NCBI GenBank assembly: GCA_000697055.1
Contig: JNDT01001974.1
Span: 1-64,000, forward strand
Reading direction: 5' to 3'
DNA: 64,000 bases
Origin: Saksenaea vasiformis B4078
Taxonomy: Eukaryota > Mucoromycota > Mucoromycetes > Mucorales > Saksenaeaceae
This document shows positions 46,616-58,890 of this stretch, piece by piece. Position numbers and translations under genes: made by a program. The first letter of the stretch is position 1. Every line of letters begins with the position of its first letter. Below the pieces are notes generated by a model. The model was not told the DNA's origin. It saw nothing but the letters and a program-made list of their open reading frames with translations, and did not search any database.

Positions 46616-47940
46616 ATTAGCGGACGTCTTACCGTTGTTACTTTGTTTTTTTCTTCATACTCTGCTAATACTCTGACAAGCTCGCCATTAACGTCGATCA
46701 AAGTTGCTGAAAAGTACTGAGTTATACCACAAAAACTTCCCTTTGCAAGGTCTTACCTATATATACAGGGTCATTGCATTTTGCAATCGAAAGCATGATA
46801 GCCTGGTGCAGATCGTCACAGTTGCGATAGATCTCCTGAATCAGTCATCCCCAAAGTAAGAAAAGAAAAGGACAATTATCCCACAACAAAAACAAATACC
46901 TTAGTTAAAACGTCCCCCTGGCGTAATTTCCCATTTGACAGCAACTGGGAGAGAAGCTCTATGGAAGCTCTGGCTGCTTCAACCTAGCATTGTACATGCT
47001 TAGTCCAAACAACTCCCTGTAGTGAACATAGCCAACTTTGATCCTTGTCAGGTATCTCCATCTCGACTATTCTTTTTCCGACTTTTCCCACCCCCACAGT
47101 CCGTCGATCGTTCTCCCCCAATACCTATTTACCTGTCCCTTAACCTCCTCTCTTGAGTTTACTTCTTGCTCTCCTAGTCTTCGGGTTTCTGGGGCTATAT
47201 TCATCACCTCGGAAGATCGTCGCTTCCACCTGAAAATGGGTGCCCAAGATGGAGCTTGCGCCACAAAACCTACCGCTGTCGTCGGTGTAGGCCATCCAAT
47301 TGTGGCTCGTTCACAAAAAGCTATCAGGGGTCGCATCTCACGGCAATGGCTGAACTGTGTCAGCCACAAGTGAGCGCATTCCGTTAGTTTCACTCGCACC
47401 CTGATATCTGTAGTCTATTAAATATAGGCAAGAGATGGTAAATTAATGATATATCAAATAAAAAGGACCATATACCGAGCTGGTAAACAATGACTCGAGA
47501 TCTTTTACAAAGCTCTTGTCCTGTAGTTGCTCTAGATTCAACCCACATTTAATTCTTTTAGCCCTCTCAAACTTAATCATACCATCAAACAATGCGCAGT
47601 TTTCCGAAAGTACCCGTAAAAGCTGTTATGTCGTTAGTACACGTTATTACAGTGGTACGCATATTTGCTTACACTTAGCGCCAAGACCTGCATCTGCGTT
47701 TCGTTGTTTGGTTTCAACTTCTTTTGTAACAATCTTCGAGTTGTTTTCGCATCATTATAGTGATTCACTTTATGACAAATCATTAGAAACAAGCTCCAGT
47801 CCTCTTCCTCCAGTAACGGGTTAGTCGCTTGTTCTGGCGATTCGCTTTTTAGTCATTCCGGTGGTCATTCTCACATTGCATTACCGATGATCTGTGGAAG
47901 GTCATCATTGCCTTTGCTTTTAAATAAACCGAGTCTATTC
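46616..47940 (-). CDS. VHS-GAT domain protein (LSB5/TOM1-like trafficking adaptor)
   Basis: The pieces on the minus strand give a VHS domain followed by a GAT domain. VHS: NPLLEEEDWSLFLMICHKVN (helix 1), DAKTTRRLLQKKLKPNNETQ and MQVLALS, then LRVLSENCALFDGMIKFERA, and the closing helix VKLTECAHLWLTQFSH. GAT: EAARASIELLSQLLSNGKLR with QGDVLTK, EIYRNCDDLHQAIMLSIAKC, and ATLIDVNGELVRVLAEYEEK. VHS-GAT proteins bind ubiquitinated cargo and clathrin partners at endosomes. LSB5 in yeast links endocytosis to actin. A linker of about 80 residues lies between the domains. The first exon (RLGLFKSKGNDDLPQII, near 47890-47940) has no ATG in frame, so one more 5' exon is needed. The 3' end at 46616 may also be incomplete. 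Confidence 0.75.
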
Positions 47941-50900
47941 CTTTGTTCAGCTATTGTATTTTTATGAAGAGCTTCACCTCATATTCTATCTACGGTTGGA
48001 AAATAAGGAAGACGGAATGACCAGACTGCGCATCACCACATATGCTCGGATTGGGAACCTTAACTGGCAGATGACACGTTGTGTTACATTCACTGTCCGA
48101 AACATGCTACGATGGAAACATTTTGCTTGGCTGTTCTGTTTATTACTTCTATTAGCCATCATGATTAGTAAACAATCATGTAAGAACACATATTGACCGG
48201 GTTGAAACGCTTGCGGAAGTTGTCGGTGTCAAAGACAATACTCAAACAAACAGATCACATTATTTGATCAATCAAAGCAAACAAATGTTAAGGGACAACT
48301 TCAAATATAATTTCTTGCATATAATGATACGTTAACTCTCTCACCTGGTTTCTCAACCTTAACTATCGTGGATATGCACGCCAAGTTGTACAGCATTAGA
48401 ATTATCCCAGAACACCGCATTGCGGAACAAATCTTGTGACCCGATTTTCATCTCAAGTGAGGAGAGAAGGTGATCAGGAACCAATACATGTGCTCTGGTG
48501 ACACACAGGATACGAATATATCGTACCGCTAACTGCTGCTTGGGGATATTGGGTACCGGATGTGTACCGACTCAAATGCTGAAATCGGCTAATATGGCCT
48601 AAACGCCCGTAGTTGGATAACAGGGTTTAGTAGGCTAATGTACCACCAACCTGCTCTATAGGCGTAATAAAAAATAGTAAAACAAGGGGGAGGCAGACAA
48701 CAAACTTGCCAATAAGATTGCAGCCATTATGGGATCCTCGGATTAAATGATACCATTCCATTTAACTTCGCATTTCTACAACATGCCTTTTCAAGCTAGT
48801 TTTGATAATGCCATAACTGTTTATTGATACAACGGCACTTGTTGTTTCCCTACATTGGTTTCAGTGGTGCGCAACTACACGTACCATATATGGAAATCAT
48901 AAAGAGCGCATAGATCCAGAACAACAAGATGTGTAAACAACCAAAACTGTTCGATAAATAAAAAAGTTAAATGACCGGCCATAATTGCTATTGCTTTGCT
49001 GTTTAAATACAACTGACACACATAATGTGGTAGTGATACGTTGAACTATACAACATCGGATCGGCACGGAGCATTGCACCGATCATTATTTCCAGACTAA
49101 ATGTTTGAAACGTTGAATAGGTAAATAAAAGAAACGATAATATGCTGTCACTTGAGTATATGCAGAACTATCATGTCGTAAAAGGTATTAGTGTATCAAG
49201 TTTCACTGCAATTCAATCTATGAAGGACTCATTTGGACGCTCTAAAATATGCACTGGAAGTAAACCCCGATTTAGCAGACGCTCAGTGTCGTACCCATAC
49301 CAACCCATTAGAATGCTTGGGCATGCAACATTGTCGTCACAAGAATTTAGAGCGTGCACTGACAGCTGCACTAGCATTATCACTGTTACCAAGTGATCAG
49401 TTTCATGTTTATGGTTTACTTTCGTTTACCAGGACCCCATAACTTTGACGCCTGATCTTCCTGTCTCATACCATAAAAATACATCATTTAACACAAACCA
49501 CGTTAACCATATTGTATCCTGTCCATAGTATAAAATGTCGTAGCTTAAAGTTGTTCTGCTCTAGCATTTTCTCATGGTTGCACATTCAGATCGGTGGGAC
49601 AGTGCAGATGGATATAATCGCAACAAAATTCAGCCAAAACAGATTCTGCAGCTATCCCACAGCATAAGCTTTTCCCATGACGAAATCCTTGAAAACAGTT
49701 ACGTATGGATGGATGTGAGACAAAACGAAATGAAAAAATTATTTATTTGTCCAAAATGCTACGTATGAAACAGGTGACATATAAAATCTTGCAGAGAATT
49801 ATAGACACAATATTTCTGCGAATCTTTTCACTGTGGTAGAAAGCAATATCATTTATTTTTACTGTCTGCTGTGAGTCACTATGGCAAAAATAAACCGCAA
49901 CTTAGGGGACCCCACAGCTCTTTGTCGGCGATGTCAGTTTTGATAGGTCAAATGAAACCAAAACGACAGGCTATTTTGATTCAGAAGTGCCTGAGTCCGA
50001 GAAAAGAAGACCCTTGGCACGCAACCCCTCTCGTCAAGGATATTTGACAATCATCCCCGAAATTGATGGTGACCCGCATTGCCCTTCAGGCGACCTCCTA
50101 GGGACATAGACTGACCATGCTCAAGCAAATATGAAGTTAGAAGCGTAAAATCAAGATTTTTACATATATGTGAATAGTTGTTATTGTATAGACAACGTTT
50201 TTCACACGTTGTACTGGACCAGGCATGTATATCGCTATTTTTTATCGCACTACTGTAATATCTGCGCTATGGAATAAACAGACGTCCTTCTTGTGTAGTC
50301 AAACATCACTCATTCCTACGGTACGCAAAATCGAGTTTACAAGCAGTTCGCTGGAATGCAGTGCGGGCATCAACAAAACCGCTTCAAATAAGAAATTACC
50401 TGATCCCGCATAAAACCTAGGGATATGCACCTCTTCCCCACGTATAACATTATAATTCCTGACATTTAGTTTAATAAAGGATGCGTAGAACGAAATCTCT
50501 TTGCAGCATTGGTAACTGCGCTTCATACAAAGTATGGTTAGTCTTCCTTTCAATTTGAAACTAATTACACTGACATCAGCTCGCAGATATTGGTAGATTT
50601 TAAGTGATTAACCTCGGATCCTGCTTTGATGTTGAGAATTTTTTGGCTGCATGTGCTCTAATTACCATAACTGTTCCTCAAATTTCACAGTGATAAGTGG
50701 GACTGCTATACGCACATTAAACTTTAAAGACAAGATCTATATCTTTCTTAATTTACTTTCTTGACGTTATTCCGAACCTGGATGACGATGCAGTTGTTTA
50801 GACCCTATTTTAGTGGCTTGTGCGCGTATTGTATATATCATTACCGTTAGAAGCTTTGATAAGTTAAAGGATAGCAGCGATACGTGGCTACTTTCTGCTC

Positions 50901-53900
50901 GTTCAGTGAGCTGTTTTAAATTAAGGAAGCGCCATAGTCCAAATTCGTAATTTCAGAATAAATCTATATTCAGTAGCATCTTTTAAGCAGTTATCAAAGC
51001 AATAAGCAACTTTATGAATTTATTCAAATATCTCACATATTTCAAGTGAAAAAGAGATCGGCGTGATGTCTGTATTCATTTTGTCTATACAACTTAATAA
51101 TTACTTTCACTGAAGCGTACGGAATCATTTATGTCCTTTATCCGGTTATTTTTTCTTGTAACTGGTATAACCTAGGTTCCGAACCGCTCTATGCTACAAA
51201 TTCTTGCTACCAAATACTGACAAGCAAAAGATAACCTCTTTAGCTTACCGAGAGTGCAATACTGATTATTTGAACTATTTGTGGTGTCATTTGCGACTGA
51301 CACGGAACGCAGTACCAGTGTCTGGGCTGATTTAAAGACCTGATACAAACAAGTTCCCGCTAGCTTCATGTTTACTTTGCGAAAAATAGGCAAAGGATCA
51401 TAAGATCGTTATGGCAACGAAAACGATAGACTATCTCAAATCGTTGTTCTCTTGTGGTCTTCGTCGCAAATACTTGTGTGAATAGAGTAGAATATGATTT
51501 ACTAGACGAGTATCTCCTCTTTCTTCTTTTTGAATAAAGAGTCTCAAAGGATGCATTGGCCCATTTTTTCCCTTGTATCTCATTCTCTCCGTGTCGTGGG
51601 TAGATCAAGCAGGAAAATGCGAATCTTTCGCCTATTTATTATTATTTGCCCAAGATGCTAGGAGCGAATTGCCTTCTTTCTAAAAGAATAAAGATAAAAA
51701 AAAGAGAGAAGAGGTAGTTATCACTGGTATTTCATGCACTTTGATTGTATTTGTAACAGGAAACGTCGTAAGGAGTGCCTCGTTTAAGCCCACGACTCAT
51801 AAGAGCCAGTCGTTGATTTCCTGCTGTCCTGTACATTCTTATTGGACATTAAATGGATAGTGCCGTTCTTGACCATTAAAAAAGGTAAAATAATAAAATA
51901 GCTCGCTTTATTGGATGAAGAAAGGTTGAGAGCGGAGTTAGCAAGGCCTTGCGCAAGTCGGCGTCAAACATATGGATGTACATATCTATCTTCCTGTTTC
52001 TCATTGTGATGATTGTCTTTTGAAAGCAAGAAAACGATATGCTGCAATGATTGAACCATGCTCTAAAGCTATGAAACTGGATCATGGATGGCCTGTACTT
52101 TGCCAATCTTTTTTACGGGACACGCATGAGTTTCAAGGGGTTACACGAGAAATTGGAACTACGTCAAACCCGGTAACTATCGAAGAACTTACTTCGCCTT
52201 CCGTTACATCAAGAAGAACGTAATATTGGTTGTAGATAAAGTAGATAGTCACAGTGTTATCTACTATCGGCACATCACTTGAAGTTCAACGATCTGTAGT
52301 CGTACAAAAACTTAACTTTTCTGCAGTTATGCTTATCCTTGCTACTTTTGCACAACAGTCATGTACTAACGCAAGGTTAGACATGGTTTTAGGGCTGTTT
52401 GATATACACTTCCCTTGAAGACGTTGAGAAAGTTTAGCTTGATCAGCGGATGGATCCGGTCCCAAAATTAAGGACCACGAAGGTCCAGCTGAGCACGTTG
52501 CAATCAGCTAATCTTTACTACCTATCTCTATATGCAGACACATTCATTAGTGGCTTGTAAATACTAGTGAATCGTAATAGTCGTGACCTGGGCGATAAAA
52601 AGATGATATTCACATTGGACACTTTTAAGGCTGATATTGTTGCCAACGAGTTCGATCTATTCGATTAATGTGCAAAAAAAAAAAAGTGCTGGAGGGGCGA
52701 GTAAACATAAGCCTTGCAAAAAGTTATAGATGGCACGATCATCAGTTTTATTATCGTTAGCTATACAGCTTATGCAACTCGTTGCTAATCCGAATGGCCT
52801 TTTACTATCAAACTTGGGGAACGTTCAAATTATAAAACGTGGGATTTGCCGCACGGGCCTGGACGATAAAGAGGTGATATGAAACATGTTCACTGCTTTT
52901 TAACATCACTTCTTTGCACAGCGTTTGTTCTACTTGTGCCTTGTCCATGATACAATTTATTGAGCGACCTTTATGCTTCTCTAATAAATTCAACGCTTCA
53001 TGGAGAGTCAAGTTTGAGCTAAGGAGATAATTGAGTACGCATCATTAATATACAAATATTTGCTTACCTGAACTGAGTCTTCAATGGAAAAATTCGTTCA
53101 ACCAGCATAAAACGATAACGGTGGGTAATGAACGGAACAATATCGAGGAGCTGTGTTCTTATTCCCGAAAGGTATAGCCATGCATTCGTGGCGTGCTGTT
53201 ACCCGCATCTGGCTCGGTGGGAGCGGTCTGAATTTAGGATGGCTTCGAAGAGCGGCACGATATGAAATTTTTGTTAATATGCCCAGGCGAACATAAAAAA
53301 AAAGGACGTTGATGAAAAAAGACTGCATCTAATTGTGGTAAGCCCATAAAATTTTACTTACGGGTGGTGCTTCTAGAAGACATTGGCAGATGATCAGTTT
53401 TCTATAGGATTCATGATGACTAATACCGTCGCCCGTCCTTCTCTTTGTCCACCATAGTAAGACATCCATCTTTGATATCCTCGACATGCACCATAGAATT
53501 GACGCGCTATTTTTGCTTGAGTAAGTAACCGTCATTGCTGCTTGTTTGGTTTCTGATCTTTCATAATGCCTTGCGTAGATAGCGATATAGATTTTTGAAT
53601 TACTTAGTATTGCCTTTTCACCCAGTTTTTCTTTTGCTATTAATCCTTAGATGCGGGTGCTCTATTCCTTGGGATATTCGAATCAGTAAGGATCTCCTAA
53701 GTTGTACAAGCGGCGTTAAATTATGCAGATCGAATCTTCTGACTGACCAATTCTTTGTTCTGTTGTGAACGCTCCGGCGCGCCTCTGGTTCGGCAAAAAG
53801 GTCCCAGCTCTGTTGTTTCGCAGATAGATCATGCACTCGGAGGCTCCGCTTCATGGAGCTTGACTGCTGAATCGGCACTCTCTCCGAAGATCATTCAATT

Positions 53901-54870
53901 GACAGACACTCCGTGTATCAAGTTCCGGTAACGGTCGCCTAAGTGATTTTAAACTTCATTTCCTTACCTAGAGTAACGGAGTTTGGCCTGTCTGCTGCTA
54001 TCTGTCTGCTTGCTTCCTGTCTAGTTCCAGCTGTACGTGAATGCAATGTGTAGTTCTTAAGTTACAAATGTTTGGAAATCATCGAGTATAGTTTCCCATA
54101 CTGAATTCCGAGCTTCTCATTCAAACTTAAAGGTGCTGTAGTGTATAGAACTTACGTGTTCGCATAATCATCAAGAACCCAGATATTAAATGGAATATTT
54201 GGGACAAGTCAGGAAGCTCACATGAACTTATCAGTCTTTTTTAACAGCTTTCTAAATAGAATCTGCCAACATCGTTTCTAAACATGCAGGCCAAATCTTA
54301 CTTCTGGCTATCCATTCCTTGATATGGATCAAATACCATGTTTATAAAGAAAACAAAAATTGACTAAATTGGAAGAAATGGGAAATTTTACCTGTACGAC
54401 TTCTGGTACGGGAACTGGAAAGTTCATAACCAAAACAAAAAGTAAACTTTTTTTTGTTTGGTCATTTCTGAAATGGGGCCTATGGAAGACGCAGGTACAG
54501 TGTATAAGCAAATAAATGAAGAAATGACGACATCTTACCTGTTGTTATGGGTATTCTATCTTCAATATGAGCATTTACTTTTGCTAGTTGTTCTGGAAAC
54601 AAGAAAAGAGGAGCTAAAGCAGTGAGGCTTCGACTTGAAGCCAAGAAAAAAGGGGTTAGCGCAGACTTATATTTTTAGCCGTTTGTTGTTTTCGCCAACT
54701 TCATCTTGTCCTTCCATTGTTTTAAATTAGCAATGCTAAACTGTAACAATACAAAACGAAAAAAAATCCTGTTTTCGCTTTGAACTCTCCTCAATTGAAA
54801 CGTAATCCTTCCCTCTTTACCCTTTTTTTTCACTTTTTCTTTTCTTCTCTCTAACGGCTATTTTTTGTTT
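47941..54870. other. Gene-poor 6.9-kb stretch
   Basis: I cannot support a gene here. Possible relics: a plus-strand frame near 49233-49442 with a TPR-like line (ALEVNPDLADAQ); a plus-strand frame at 51972-52223; and minus-strand coding-like pieces at 52808-53000 (TLHEALNLLEKHKGRSINC), 53330-53535 and 54530-54720. The last contains MEGQDEVGENNKRLK and EQLAKVNAHIEDRIPITTG and could be the 5' end of an unrecognised gene. The pieces could not be joined without internal stops. Confidence 0.35.
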
Positions 54871-56241
54871 ATGGCGGAGACGGCGTCAGATTTGTGCCAA
54901 GAATTAGACGAATTACTCAATGCATTTTGTTCAGACGCACAGCAACAATTTTGTTTGGATCAACACGTCGTCACCGAACAACATTTGCAGCGCAGTCGAG
55001 AAATCATCCGTGAAATTCAGAGACTCATACCTACCCTGGGTCTTGTGCACGGCCAACATAGTGCAACCTTGCGTGATTCATTGATGTGGACCTGTAGCCA
55101 ACTACGGGCTAGTTATCATGCATGTGCCGAACAACGCCATCTAAGAATGATGGATGACACCACAACACAACAAGCAATAGCCCAGTGGCAACAAATTCGT
55201 AACCGTCTCGAAATAAAAAGCAAGGAGCAAGCACACATGGGGCGGCTGTTAAATGACATTGCGGACTTGCAAGCAGAATGGCAGCGTCCTCATTTAGTGG
55301 AACCAGTCTTGAGTTCTATCTTGGCCACCTACGAGTTTATCCCTGGAAGCTATGTCGTCACGGTGGATCGACACAATTATGGACAACTTGGTCTGAAACG
55401 TAAGGCAGTGGGAACTCAGCAAATCGTGTTTGACTGCAGCCAACTGACGCGCGATGAGCAGATGCGACAAATTGCTGGTTTATGTGATCAGTTTTCTGCG
55501 ATGTTTGCGCAAACCGCCAGACACAATCTCGCACAGATTGAGGCGCAGACACGTTTAACGCAGCCATCAACTGTAACTAGCCAATGGAAACAGTTACATG
55601 ATCAATTAGCATTAAAGGATGATATCGACGATGCAGGTGGAGAAAGTGATCGTGGTAGTTTTGACATCATTGATGATATAACCCCCATACGACCGACACC
55701 ATTCCGATCGGCCACTCGAAACGCTGAAACATCGTTACTGTGGTGCTCAAGCAGTGGTCTCCAAAATCTACCAATGCCATCGTTTACACCTGCACCGTGG
55801 GAATGGAACGATCTATTGAAAACACGCTGGCCGTATCGTCCGTTCCTTTTTGGTCTCTTCAAAAAAACAAATCGACATAAACGGTTTCGTTCCATAGTGC
55901 GAGATATTTTTTCAGTTGGATCGAAAAACACAGAACCAAAGCCCGCACCCTATGCAACAGTGTCTGTCCCACAGTTGTGCCGCTACTTCACCCGTATTGG
56001 TAGCCAATTTTACAGAGATGTATACAACGGTGCAAAATTGATATACAACCAGAATACATACGTTTTACAAGAAGTAGAACAAGGGCTCATGCAAAGCTAT
56101 AGGGATCTGCAACTCCAAAGTTCAAAAGCAGTGATGCAACGAGCCATTGTTATTATCGAAGAGTTGGGTCGCATAGATAATGAGCAACGACCAGACGAAG
56201 AAACAAGTGAGAAAACGAGAACACCTCCATCTGCTCAGTAG
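54871..56241 (+). CDS. Hypothetical protein, single exon, 456 aa
   Basis: I do not recognise this protein. It is an uninterrupted frame from ATG 54871, which follows a T-rich leader. The N-terminal 150 residues are strongly helical and Gln-rich (AETASDLCQELDELLNAF; HLQRSREIIREIQRLIPTL; QQAIAQWQQIRNRLEIKSKE). A middle segment (FIPGSYVVTVDRHNYGQLGL) looks like a beta-rich core. An acidic linker follows (KDDIDDAGGESDRGSFDIID). Then come a Trp-rich basic segment (WEWNDLLKTRWPYRPFLFGL, KKTNRHKRFRSIVRDIFSV) and helices to the end. No signal peptide or clear membrane helix is present. It is unusual here in having no intron. It could be a lineage-specific scaffold; function unknown. Confidence 0.7.
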   Translation: MAETASDLCQELDELLNAFCSDAQQQFCLDQHVVTEQHLQRSREIIREIQRLIPTLGLVHGQHSATLRDSLMWTCSQLRASYHACAEQRHLRMMDDTTTQQAIAQWQQIRNRLEIKSKEQAHMGRLLNDIADLQAEWQRPHLVEPVLSSILATYEFIPGSYVVTVDRHNYGQLGLKRKAVGTQQIVFDCSQLTRDEQMRQIAGLCDQFSAMFAQTARHNLAQIEAQTRLTQPSTVTSQWKQLHDQLALKDDIDDAGGESDRGSFDIIDDITPIRPTPFRSATRNAETSLLWCSSSGLQNLPMPSFTPAPWEWNDLLKTRWPYRPFLFGLFKKTNRHKRFRSIVRDIFSVGSKNTEPKPAPYATVSVPQLCRYFTRIGSQFYRDVYNGAKLIYNQNTYVLQEVEQGLMQSYRDLQLQSSKAVMQRAIVIIEELGRIDNEQRPDEETSEKTRTPPSAQ

Positions 56242-56438
56242 ACAAATTTTCTTTTCATACTTAGACGTAATATATATTCTTACCGCATCCAGTCTCCTAT
56301 TCATCATAAAAAATATCCATCTCATGTTCATTCGCCACACTCATTGCGGTCGGCAAGTCTAGTACGGTTTTATAACGCGTTTATTGTTGAACTTCCTTTG
56401 GAAATTAAAAAAAATAAAATCGACTTTTGACGGGTCAT

Positions 56439-56780
56439 TTAAGGACCAGCAGTGGGAGCAGGGTTCATTCTGCGCTTGCCACCGACCATGGCGGTGACGT
56501 TAACGAAGCGACGGCTGTAACATTAAAAAACCACGGTTAACGCAATGTTCATTTCCTGCTTGAATACAGCCACTTACTTGTAGACCTGTCTCTTCTTGGC
56601 ACGTCCAGTCTTGGACTTCTTCTTCTCCTGCTTGGCGACCTTGGGGGTCTGCGACTTGACTTTACCGGCACGAGCCAAAGAACCGTGGACTTTACCCTGT
56701 TATCGTAATCCAATCAATATATCAGCTCCATTCATCCATCCGCAAAGCGTTCTCTGTATCGCAAAAAATCTATTTACCAT
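56439..56780 (-). CDS. RPS30: 40S ribosomal protein eS30
   Basis: A small basic protein of the 40S subunit head. Exon 1 is the ATG alone (56778-56780), followed directly by GTAAAT. Exon 2 begins after a GATAACAG acceptor with [20 protein letters not shown] and has [18 protein letters not shown]. Exon 3 gives [20 protein letters not shown] and TAGP. This is the complete mature eS30 of about 63 residues. There is no ubiquitin-like FUBI leader, in contrast with the animal fusion gene and as in budding yeast. It is divergent from the eS1 gene, with about 450 bp between start codons, so the two probably share promoter elements. Confidence 0.96.
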
Positions 56781-57227
56781 TTGTAGTGTTGGTTTTTGAA
56801 GAGGTCGTACCCAATATGCTTCTACCCCAGTTTAAATTGGGGTTTGGCTTTGCTGGCACTCCCGGTCCGAACCAAATCGCCGCGGACGGTAAAGTTGCGA
56901 TTGTACATGATTCGCGCTCTGGATGCGGAGTTCGATGTTGCTCTTCCAAGATATGCCAACTTTCGCCAATAAAGAGCTGTATAGGATTCTGCTTTAAAAT
57001 GAATTCCCTGTCAACAGGTAGCTCTGGCTTTGTTCACGAAGGAACAGACCTTCATGTGCTGCAAAAGTCTTTTTTGGAGCCAGAAAGACTTGCGTGACGT
57101 TGCAGAGGTTCAAGTCCGGAGTGCGGACCGGATTTGAGTGGTATGAGTTTTAAGCATTCCGGGCAAAGCTGAACAAAACTCATTGATACAAGACCATGGC
57201 AAGGTCTCTTTTTCGTCTACAACCATC

Positions 57228-58289
57228 ATGGGTAGGATACTTACGGTAACCTCCTCTATCGATCGCGTTTCTAATCGATACATTGACTTTATGTTACTTA
57301 TCGACCATTGATACGTTCTAATCATCAGCCGTTGGCAAGAATAAGTACGTAACCCGTTCGCAGCGTGGATGACAATGATGCTAATTCAGCTGATAATTTT
57401 AGACGTCTTAGCAAAGGAAAGAAGGGCTTGAAGAAGAAGATGTGAGTTTTAGTAAATGCCACCATTGAATTCCAGTCGACTCATTCAAAATTTAGTGTCG
57501 ATCCCTTCACCCGTAAGGACTGGTACGACATTAAGGCACCTTCCATGTTCGATGTCCGTCAGGTTGGCAAGACCTTGGTCAACCGCTCCCAGGGCTTGCG
57601 TAAGTTGACTAGAGTTGTAAGAGAATTGGATTTAATAGCGGTTCGACACAGGTAATGCCAACGATTCTTTGAACGGCCGTGTGGTTGAAGTTTCTCTCGG
57701 CGAGTTGTCCAAGCAGGAAGATCGCGCTTTCCGTAAGATCCAATTGAAGGTCGACGAAATTCAAGGCAAGAACTGCCTCACCAACTTCTACGGTATGGAC
57801 ATGACTACCGACAAACTCCGCTCTATGGTCAAGAAGTGGCAGACTCTCATTGAGGCATTCGTCGATGTGAAGACCACCGACGGTTATCTCGTGCGTCTTT
57901 TCGCCATTTCCTTTACTTCTCGTCGCCAGAACCAGATCAAGAAGACGACTTATGCTCAGTCTGCCCAGATCCGTCAGATCCGCAAGAAGATGTTCGAGAT
58001 CATGACCGAGGAAGCCGTCTCTTGTGATCTTAAGGAGCTTGTTATCAAGCTCACTGGCTCTGCTTCAAAGACTGCTCAGGATGCTATTGCTCTTCGCATT
58101 GAAAAGGCCTGCCACGGTATCTACCCCTTGCAGAACACCTACATCCGTAAGGTCAAGATCCTCAAGGCTCCCAAGTTCGATGTCTCGGCCCTTTTGGCTC
58201 TTCACGGTGGTGCTGCCGCTGCCGCTGATGAGGTTGGCGCCAAGGTTTCCAAGGACTTTGTTGAGCCCCCTGTCTTGGAAAGCGTCTAA
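57228..58289 (+). CDS. RPS1: 40S ribosomal protein eS1 (RPS3A/RPS1)
   Basis: A core protein of the 40S platform. Five exons are resolved: 57228-57231 (ATGG only), 57329-57344, 57403-57441, 57496-57599 and 57652-58289. The assembled N-terminus is [20 protein letters not shown], followed by [19 protein letters not shown] and [20 protein letters not shown]. Later blocks are [40 protein letters not shown] and [20 protein letters not shown]. The end is [17 protein letters not shown]. Length about 265 residues, as usual. Codon use is visibly more biased (C-ending codons such as AAG, ATC, GTC) than in the neighbouring genes, as expected for a highly expressed gene. Confidence 0.98.
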
Positions 58290-58890
58290 ATCCTAGTCTA
58301 GCTGTTGAAAAAGTTGCTCTTTTTGTCCTCATATTGTGTTAATACTACAAAACTTACCACTTATGCGCCAGGTTAACAGTGAAGGGATGCTACGATCAAG
58401 CGTATGTGGGAGGTGATAAATGACGAAGTGAGGAGGTAGCATGTATGGATTTGCACTTGTTAGTTAGACTGCACTAAGTTGTTGTGTTGGTATTGGGAAA
58501 AACCGGTTAAAGTGAGCCACAACTGGCCTTACCAAACATCGGGAATAGACTCCTGAGAAGCAAGTTATTTGACCAGATAGCCGTGCAGAATCAATATGCA
58601 GGTGACTAACATTGCATTCTGCAAAAAGAAAAAGTGGCGGCAATTGCTTATTCATATCAGGATGCTCTTCGCTCCTCAGTCTCTAGAGATTTAGCTAGCT
58701 ACAGAAAGTTCAAATTATGTGCAAGCGATTCGAAGCTAGGGAAGGTGGGAGAAGTAGAGTAACGCTTATAAACAATACATGTGGGCTAGAATACATGTTC
58801 CCGTCAACTTGCGGTATACCAAATGACCACAGTTCCCTCGCCCGTACAAGTGTGATGTTTTACTTTTTTTATTTGATGCAAAATTAGACT
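58290..58890. other. Intergenic between convergent eS1 and HAS1
   Basis: About 600 bp between the two 3' ends. It should carry both polyadenylation regions. I see no gene, repeat or RNA fold. Confidence 0.5.

Noticed and set aside
57105..57135. Possible tRNA T-arm (GGTTCAAGTCC)
   Set aside because: The flanking bases do not form a five-pair T stem, and no acceptor or anticodon arm is found nearby.
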